DNA of 12,500 nt from assembly GCA_036501345.1 (NCBI GenBank), contig DASYAN010000049.1:1-12500 (forward strand), written 5' to 3'. The position numbers and the translations under genes were made by a program. This DNA comes from DASYAN01 sp036501345 (GTDB lineage: Bacteria > Chloroflexota > Ktedonobacteria > Ktedonobacterales > Ktedonobacteraceae). Shown piece by piece: positions 1-4,967 of the stretch. The notes under the pieces were generated by a model. The model was not told the DNA's origin. It did no database searches and was given only the letters and a program-made list of their open reading frames with translations. Position 1 is the stretch's first letter, and each line of letters begins with the position of its first letter.

Positions 1-929
1 CTTCCGTATTAGAGAACCAGAACCAGTTCAGTACTACAATAGACCAGGTGAAAGCCATCCAGCGCACGGATGAGATGCCTACTTCCGTATTATGGCGGCG
101 TCATACATCCACACCCGACCGTGTAAATAGCCATCTCGACCAACTGAAGGCTACTGTAGGAAGAGATAGTAAAGACGAGCTCATCAAGCATTTTTCCTAT
201 CTCCCAGCAGCCTTGGCTGGAAACTTCATAGATGCCTTTCAAGCTGGAGTTAGACAATTTCAAACCGAGTTCAATGAAGCCCTAGAGCACTACGGGGAGC
301 AGGAATCAGGCCGCTATAGACGACAAAGGCATATACATGAAACAAACCTCAAGAATTTAAAGGCTATGCTTACGAATATGATAGGAGACCTGCGAACCTG
401 GCATCAATATCGTCTAGCCGAAAGCGAGGCCAAAGGATTGGGGGTAGTCCCACAAGGGCTGGAGGAGTCGGCACAGCAGACGGAGAAAAACTATGTTGCA
501 GTTTTGCAGGGTTATAAAAATCAAGAAGTAGAGCCGACTGGAAGGCAAGATGTTCTGAAATATTTTAATAACTACATAAATACATTTAAAGTATACAAAG
601 AAGATCGAAAGTTACGTCCGGCATGGGACAATGAGAAGATACAAAATCTTGTTAAGGAGGTAAACAAGTATACTCCAGGAACGCCAGAATGGAGTGAAAA
701 GGTTGCTGAACTCTGGGTAGAGTATGAAGGGAAAGTAAAAGCAATTTACAACATAGGAGATGAAACATATAGGCTGTTAGCACAAAAATTTAAAGAAAGG
801 TTTGATAACATAGAAAAAATATATAAAGGAGTAAATGAATCTGTAATGCTATCTTCTTCTCAGAAGGAAGAACTTCGACGTTGGGGAGTATATAAGGCTT
901 CAAAAGAGCTGAGCCTGGAGATGCTATGA
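1..929 (+). CDS. Hypothetical helical protein, 5' end outside window
   Basis: Function not recognised. The reading frame is open from base 3 to the TGA at 927-929. The first possible start inside the window is a GTG at 48 with no Shine-Dalgarno sequence before it, and the frame continues upstream, so the true start probably lies to the left of the window. At least 293 residues are visible. They are charged and rich in Glu, Lys, Gln and Arg, with long predicted amphipathic helices and no obvious signal peptide, membrane segment or nucleotide-binding motif. It is likely a soluble helical or coiled-coil protein. Base use drifts from moderate G+C before about 540 to clearly A+T-rich after it. The stop overlaps the ATG of the next short ORF (ATGA at 926-929), which would allow translational coupling. 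The name stays hypothetical; confidence is for its being coding. Confidence 0.65.
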   Translation, partial: SVLENQNQFSTTIDQVKAIQRTDEMPTSVLWRRHTSTPDRVNSHLDQLKATVGRDSKDELIKHFSYLPAALAGNFIDAFQAGVRQFQTEFNEALEHYGEQESGRYRRQRHIHETNLKNLKAMLTNMIGDLRTWHQYRLAESEAKGLGVVPQGLEESAQQTEKNYVAVLQGYKNQEVEPTGRQDVLKYFNNYINTFKVYKEDRKLRPAWDNEKIQNLVKEVNKYTPGTPEWSEKVAELWVEYEGKVKAIYNIGDETYRLLAQKFKERFDNIEKIYKGVNESVMLSSSQKEELRRWGVYKASKELSLEML

Positions 930-1189
930 AAGAAGCCAAATTAGCTTCCACGAATGTTAGGAAGAGGCTGTGTGAAAAGTATCGAGAAGCAGACATCAAC
1001 CAGCTTCGAGAGTGGATCGAGTTTCTCTTTACACACAGCCTCGAAGTACTCATATCATCCCAATTGAGCCGATGTAACGCCGGATCAAGAGGCAATTTCT
1101 CCATGTTCCCTAGGGCAGGATCCAGTCCTGAAGTCGCTAGCACAGATGATGAAGTCAAGGGAGGATCACAGCTTGAAAAGGCAATTTAG
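926..1189 (+). CDS. Doubtful short ORF overlapping the upstream gene
   Basis: An 87-codon frame starts at an ATG that overlaps the preceding stop (ATGA), with GGAG at 917-920 five bases upstream, a reasonable ribosome binding site. Only about the first 13 codons precede a 79-bp inverted-repeat element at 964-1042, and most of the remainder is encoded by that element or lies after it. If the element and one copy of the flanking GAA are removed, the frame would end after about 19 codons at a TGA. The composition of the distal part (Ser, Gly, Pro) does not resemble a folded domain. It may be a coupled small peptide whose end was changed by the insertion, or not a gene at all. Confidence 0.25.
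   Translation: MKEAKLASTNVRKRLCEKYREADINQLREWIEFLFTHSLEVLISSQLSRCNAGSRGNFSMFPRAGSSPEVASTDDEVKGGSQLEKAI
964..1042. repeat. 79-bp MITE-like inverted-repeat element
   Basis: The ends match as inverted repeats over 16 bases with one mismatch: GAGGCTGTGTGAAAAG at 964-979 against the reverse complement of 1027-1042, GAGGCTGTGTGTAAAG. A possible 3-bp direct repeat GAA flanks it (961-963 and 1043-1045). A weaker inner dyad (TCGAGAAGC with GCTTCGA) makes the whole unit foldable. Ends starting GAGGCTGT are typical of some insertion sequences, so this is probably a miniature or terminally reduced non-autonomous element. It carries no gene of its own and does not match the ends of the IS at 7735-8685. 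Confidence 0.5.
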
Positions 1190-1361
1190 GTAGCGAAAAG
1201 ACTTAAAGTCTTCTGTCGTGGCAGGAGAACAGTAAAAGACTATTCGAAAGAGCATCTGGAGAACTGCCAAAACTAGTCAGACCCAGGTGCTTTTTCTACT
1301 CAACTCTACATCACCATTGACACCAGAGAGCTTTTACAACGGTTGACAACCATGGACTCTC
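1190..1361. other. Intergenic spacer, nothing firm
   Basis: No convincing ORF or promoter is visible. There is a short dyad AAGACT-TAA-AGTCTT at 1198-1212, too weak to call a terminator because no T-run follows it. Confidence 0.3.
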
Positions 1362-1370
1362 ATGGACTCT
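1351..1370 (+). repeat. 10-bp tandem duplication CATGGACTCT x2
   Basis: CATGGACTCT occurs twice back to back at 1351-1360 and 1361-1370. Each copy carries an ATG (1352 and 1362). Because 10 is not a multiple of three, the first ATG reads into a stop after 13 codons and only the second opens the 107-codon frame. Confidence 0.85.
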
Positions 1371-1685
1371 CAGAACCTCATTGTCAAGCATAAACCCTAC
1401 AGAGAAGCCATCCCACCTCTCTATCGTGCATGGATATGCGAGGAGCTTTCCAGGAACGAACATGCTACGGAATTGGATCGCTATAGTTCAGTAGCCAGAG
1501 CGGCAGCACTGAGTGTGCAGCACTGGCTTGGTGACGAGCCAGGTGCCCCTGCTGATAAGAGTATTGCAGGTGTTGCCTATTGCGCAACGCTGCACTCCCT
1601 CTCCAGCCCCGACTTCACTCTGTATGAGCAAGTCTTCCTTGGAAATAACCTCCAGATACACTTCTTCGACAGGAGAGGGGAATGA
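1362..1685 (+). CDS. Small hypothetical protein (107 aa)
   Basis: Function not recognised. The frame encodes a plausible globular sequence, with a mixed composition, several Trp and Tyr residues and an Ala-rich stretch around residues 46-50, and no signal peptide or membrane segment. The ATG at 1362 is the second copy of a 10-bp tandem duplication, and an in-frame TGA at 1344-1346 limits any upstream extension. No good Shine-Dalgarno sequence precedes it, which weakens the case. The gene would converge with the minus-strand regulator ending at 1810. It could be a decayed fragment of a longer gene. Confidence is low to moderate that it is expressed. Confidence 0.4.
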   Translation: MDSQNLIVKHKPYREAIPPLYRAWICEELSRNEHATELDRYSSVARAAALSVQHWLGDEPGAPADKSIAGVAYCATLHSLSSPDFTLYEQVFLGNNLQIHFFDRRGE

Positions 1686-1809
1686 ATGCATGTAGGAAAA
1701 CATGTTGGAGAACACAAGCCTCTTGTTGAAAAAAGAGAGATGCTTGCCTTACAGTAAGCCGTTTCGTCATCGGATGACTCTAGAGGAGATGAGGCCTGTG
1801 AAAAAGTGC

Positions 1810-2763
1810 TCAGTCCTCCTCACTCAACAAGCCAAGCTCTCGCGCTTGTAGCGTCGCTTGCGTCCGGTTATGTACACCCAATTTGGAGAAGATGTGGTTG
1901 ACATGGCGTTTGATAGTGTTGACGGCAATGACCAGTTCTTGCGCTATCTCTAAGTTGGACGTACCCCGCGCTAGCAGTTGTAGGATTTCCAGTTCTCGTT
2001 CACTCAAGGGTTCCGGAAGTAGCTGAGCCTTGGTAGGCTCTCGCTCCTGTACATTTGCCCTTCTCTCTTGCTGAAAAGCTGCTAGCACGGTGTCTAAATA
2101 GGGAGTTGGCCCATCCTTGCGCTTCCGCTTGCGCAGTTGATACAGGAGTGCTTCCATTGCAGCCCCTTTATCGACGAAGCTGCGAATGTAGCCCTCTGGC
2201 TCAGCCAAGCAGACTGCCTCCGAAAGCACTTGGAGGGCATGTACCTCTTCTTGGAGCATCTGATGCGCCAGGGCTTGCAAGAGGCGGGCCTCAAGCACAT
2301 GTTCCCAGCGCTGGCCTAGGGTTGCCCTCTGAAGCACAGGCTCTAGTCTCTGCAATGCTAGAGCAGGCTGTGCTCTAGCTAAGAGGACATAGGCACACGC
2401 AACTTCCTCTTGTTCGCAGAAAAAGGGATTGCTATGCCTCTCTGTTAAGCCAAGTTCCTCAACCCAGCGTGTAACCCGATCCAATTCTCCACAAGCCAAC
2501 CAGTATCTAGCTCGGTCAATAGTGAAAAGGTCGGAACTCACATCGAGATAGAGAGACTGGTTGAGTTGCATACCAATGGTCTCAAACTCCTGTAAAGCTC
2601 TCTGTGCCATTTTGAGGTCTCTACAAGATAAAGCAATGTGCAACAGGGCTGCATACCCACAGGCGATATATATAAGCGACAAACGCGATTCTCCCTGTTG
2701 GGAGAGCGAGACGGCTTCTTTCTTGTACCAAGGCAAGTGCCTCGTCCAGCTTGTTCCATTCAC
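1810..2763 (-). CDS. C-terminal part of the MalT-like regulator (LuxR HTH)
   Basis: This is the distal reading frame of the broken regulator. Its first 15 codons (from the ATG at 2763) lie before the frameshift and read out of frame; true family sequence begins at E16. It holds the end of the helical sensor repeats, a conserved GYIRSFVDKG segment (residues 191-200) and the LuxR helix-turn-helix at residues 253-311. No Shine-Dalgarno sequence precedes the ATG, so independent translation is doubtful; if it occurs, the product would be a DNA-binding fragment freed from ATP control. Confidence 0.55.
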   Translation of the reverse strand: MNGTSWTRHLPWYKKEAVSLSQQGESRLSLIYIACGYAALLHIALSCRDLKMAQRALQEFETIGMQLNQSLYLDVSSDLFTIDRARYWLACGELDRVTRWVEELGLTERHSNPFFCEQEEVACAYVLLARAQPALALQRLEPVLQRATLGQRWEHVLEARLLQALAHQMLQEEVHALQVLSEAVCLAEPEGYIRSFVDKGAAMEALLYQLRKRKRKDGPTPYLDTVLAAFQQERRANVQEREPTKAQLLPEPLSERELEILQLLARGTSNLEIAQELVIAVNTIKRHVNHIFSKLGVHNRTQATLQARELGLLSEED

Positions 2764-4579
2764 ACAGGGCCAGTGCTTGAAGAGCTATTGCACGGCTCAC
2801 TTCAGGTAAGATGGGGTCTCTTGATTGTTTGTTTAACTCAATAGCTTGCTGGGTCAGCCGATATACGTGGTGTAATTGACCTGCTCCTCTCATGAGTGAG
2901 GCTATTGCAGCCATGGTAAAGATAATAAGACTGCTCTGTCCTGTGGACTGAGACAGGGCAATAGCTTGGAGCCCAGTCTCAACAGCAGTCACCGCATCAT
3001 TCACAGAAGTGAACGCATAGCCTCTAGCTTGAATAATGAGATTGTTTGCGCGAGCAACGAGATTGCCTGGTGAGAACAGGGCGAAGGATCGCTGGCAGAC
3101 CACGAGGACTACTTGTCCATCCCCCTCATACAGTTTCAGCCCAGCGCGAAGGGTGAGCACACCTCCGAGCAGATCCTTCCGGATCTTTATCGTGGATGGG
3201 TCATTCTCATCCGTCTGCGTGCTCAGCATGGCTTCAGCCACATCGAGCCAGTCTTTAAGCAAAGAATCGGAGACGACCTGTCTTACGAGTAAAGCACTCG
3301 CAAGGCAGAGTTGAGGGCGGGAATACATGACATCCGCAGGTAATTGCACGAGCCACTCTTTGATGGTGATCAGCTCATGTTTGCTTGCCCCCCAGGTGTA
3401 AGACATTAATGGGAGAAGTTTCTGCTGGATCAGATCAGCAGCCCATGACCATTCTTTGGCATGCAAGGCATGGGCAATAGCCTCAGTCGTCTGGTTGTGT
3501 TGAGCATACCAGCGGCTCGCACGAAGGTGTAAGAGAGACGCCTGATGAGGTTTCAGCTGTTCAAGGCGATAACACAAAGCTTGGGCAAAGAGAGCATGAT
3601 AGCGATACCACTGGCGTTTGTTATCAAGAGAGACCACAAATAAATTGGCTTGCTCAAGTCGTTGAAACATCTGCTGGCTACCAGACTGCTCCATGACAGT
3701 GTCACACAGTGAGGCAGTCAGCTGCTCAAGGATGCAGGTGGCTTGTATCTCCTGTGGCTGTTGTTGCAGCACGACTTCGGTCAAATAGTCCAAGATATAG
3801 CGCTGGTCCCCCCTCACTTCCTTGAGGAGAGTCAGAGAATCGGTATGCGCTGGCAGGGAAAGACCGAGGAGTTGCAAACCGACAAGCCAGCCCTCCGTGC
3901 GAGCTGTTATCTCTTGGATTGTCTCATCAGGCAACTGAATATCCGTTATCTCTTTGAAGAAAGCCAAGGTCTCCTCTACGGTGCAGCGCAGCTGGTTGGT
4001 GCGCACTTCCAGAATTTGCCCCCATCCTCGCATCTGCGGGAGCGATAAGGGAGGATCAGTACGCGTGGAGAGGATAATACGCAATTGAGGAGGCAGGTGG
4101 TTGAGCAGATACGAAAGGGTGCTGTGTACCTGTTGTTCAGTGATCACCTGATAGTCGTCCAGGATCACGAGGAAGTGATCTGCCTGCTTTGCCAGCAGGT
4201 TGACCACCTCTCCCAAGAGAATAGTGAGAGAGAGGGATTGCCGCGATTGCAGCTGCATCAAGAGTGGAGTTAAGCATTCCAGTTGTTGTCTATTGAGTGC
4301 AGTCAATACACACATCCAGAACAGCCAAGGGTCATTGTCCTCCTCCTCAAGAGAGACCCAGGCTACCCGAGGGGAGCTAGCAGGCAACGATTGGCTCCAA
4401 CTGGCCAGTAATGTGGTCTTGCCGAAGCCTGCAGGAGCAGAGACGAGTGTGAGGGGATACTTCAGGCTCTCGTCGAGCAAACTCGTCAGACGAGGACGTG
4501 AGATGAGGGCACCCGATGTGACGGGCACATAGAATTTGGTGACCAGAAGCTGATTCTCTAATGATACCGATGGATTCAT
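2621..4579 (-). CDS. N-terminal part of the MalT-like regulator (STAND ATPase)
   Basis: This is the proximal reading frame of the broken regulator, 652 codons. Residues 1-620 are genuine regulator sequence, including both Walker motifs. After E620 the frame reads 32 unrelated residues to a stop at 2621. If translated as it stands it would make an ATP-binding and sensor module without the LuxR DNA-binding domain, which could be inert or could titrate an inducer. Confidence 0.7.
   Translation of the reverse strand: MNPSVSLENQLLVTKFYVPVTSGALISRPRLTSLLDESLKYPLTLVSAPAGFGKTTLLASWSQSLPASSPRVAWVSLEEEDNDPWLFWMCVLTALNRQQLECLTPLLMQLQSRQSLSLTILLGEVVNLLAKQADHFLVILDDYQVITEQQVHSTLSYLLNHLPPQLRIILSTRTDPPLSLPQMRGWGQILEVRTNQLRCTVEETLAFFKEITDIQLPDETIQEITARTEGWLVGLQLLGLSLPAHTDSLTLLKEVRGDQRYILDYLTEVVLQQQPQEIQATCILEQLTASLCDTVMEQSGSQQMFQRLEQANLFVVSLDNKRQWYRYHALFAQALCYRLEQLKPHQASLLHLRASRWYAQHNQTTEAIAHALHAKEWSWAADLIQQKLLPLMSYTWGASKHELITIKEWLVQLPADVMYSRPQLCLASALLVRQVVSDSLLKDWLDVAEAMLSTQTDENDPSTIKIRKDLLGGVLTLRAGLKLYEGDGQVVLVVCQRSFALFSPGNLVARANNLIIQARGYAFTSVNDAVTAVETGLQAIALSQSTGQSSLIIFTMAAIASLMRGAGQLHHVYRLTQQAIELNKQSRDPILPEVSRAIALQALALCEWNKLDEALALVQERSRLALPTGRIAFVAYIYRLWVCSPVAHCFIL
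2719..2721 (-). other. Frameshift point in the MalT-like gene
   Basis: On the minus strand the bases around it read GTA CAA GAA A GAA GCC. Reading GAA then GAA after skipping one A joins family sequence on both sides (LALVQE then EAVSLS). Protein identity switches frame within a few codons of this point, so the site is well defined. Confidence 0.75.
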
Positions 4580-4667
4580 GGTTGTCTATCCTCGATGCAA
4601 ACGTTTCTCTTTTTTTGTTTGACTGACCATTCATCCCCTGTGAATACATATTTCTTGGATGTGTCCT

Positions 4668-4696
4668 ATTCTAACATAGCAACCAATTCTTGGTAA
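4668..4696 (-). promoter_or_regulatory. Candidate sigma-70-type promoter for the MalT-like gene
   Basis: On the minus strand TTACCA (4696-4691), a 17-base spacer and TAGAAT (4673-4668) match four and five of six consensus positions. It would give a leader of roughly 80 bases before the ATG at 4579. This is a pattern match only. Confidence 0.25.
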
Positions 4697-4911
4697 GAAG
4701 GGCTTGAGATACCAAAGGCAATAGCACTCTCTAGCCGCTCGTTGAGGTGTCTAGAAAATCAGATCCGTAGGAGTTCGAACTGATACAAATTTAGGCAACA
4801 TTTGCCATCCTGCCAAATACGAACGCAGTGAGTTTGCAACACCTTGCCGTATTAAGTGTTAGAACTCACATTTGTCCCTCTTTCCCCCTAGAGAAACGTG
4901 CAACAATTCCC

Positions 4912-4931
4912 TATACTCACAACTGTGTGAG
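4912..4931 (+). promoter_or_regulatory. TATACT -10 box overlapped by a CTCACA-N4-TGTGAG dyad
   Basis: TATACT at 4912-4917 matches five of six -10 positions; no good -35 sequence is present at the right distance, which suits an activator-dependent or weak promoter. CTCACA (4916-4921) and TGTGAG (4926-4931) form a perfect 6-bp dyad with a 4-bp spacer lying over the -10 box and the expected transcription start, about 45 bases before the ATG at 4968. Such a position fits an operator, possibly for autoregulation by the XRE domain; that is inference. Confidence 0.35.
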
Positions 4932-4967
4932 AAGCTGGCCTAAGAGTTAGCAGGGAAAATGCATTAG

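Larger units (their letters stand above)
1810..4579 (-). pseudogene. MalT-like ATP-dependent LuxR-family regulator, frameshifted
   Basis: The family consists of cytoplasmic STAND ATPases that bind an inducer and ATP, oligomerise and activate transcription; E. coli MalT, about 900 residues, is the model. Here one extra base in the AAA run at 2719-2721 splits the gene. Skipping it gives 922 residues, the usual length. In order: Walker A APAGFGKTT (48-56), Walker B LVILDDY (137-143), a sensor segment with STRTD (171-175), a winged-helix and helical superhelix region, then a LuxR helix-turn-helix at about 858-916 containing SERELEILQLL and NTIKRHV. The start is ATG 4579, with GAGGA about nine bases upstream. 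The gene is transcribed away from the XRE-STAND gene at 4968. The reading frames on both sides of the break are otherwise clean, so the lesion is recent, a sequencing error, or (less likely) a +1 frameshift site. The inducer cannot be inferred. Confidence 0.85.
4580..4967. other. Divergent regulatory region between two STAND regulators
   Basis: The region is 388 bp with no credible gene. It must hold the promoters of both flanking divergent genes. Visible structures are a palindrome GTTCGAAC (4773-4780), GGCAA-CAT-TTGCC (4794-4806), an imperfect AACAC(C)TT with AAGTGTT pair around 4841-4861, and the CTCACA-N4-TGTGAG dyad described separately. The heptamer ACTCACA also occurs alone upstream, near 4864-4870, as a possible second half-site. 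Confidence 0.6.

Noticed and set aside
790..1158. Minus-strand 122-codon ORF opposite the first two genes
   Set aside because: Composition is that of an antisense shadow; it overlaps a better-supported plus-strand gene and the 79-bp repeat, and no ribosome binding site was seen.
1709..1731. Short stem ACAAG-CCT-CTTGT near an A-run as a terminator
   Set aside because: Only 5 bp, and the run is A on the plus strand, so the orientation does not fit an intrinsic terminator for either gene.
1766..1778. GTCATC-G-GATGAC as a terminator for the MalT-like gene
   Set aside because: A one-base loop cannot form an RNA hairpin and no T-run follows on the minus strand; at most a DNA dyad.
3743..4532. Several plus-strand ORFs inside the MalT-like gene
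   Set aside because: All lie antisense to clear Walker-motif coding sequence and show no domain of their own.
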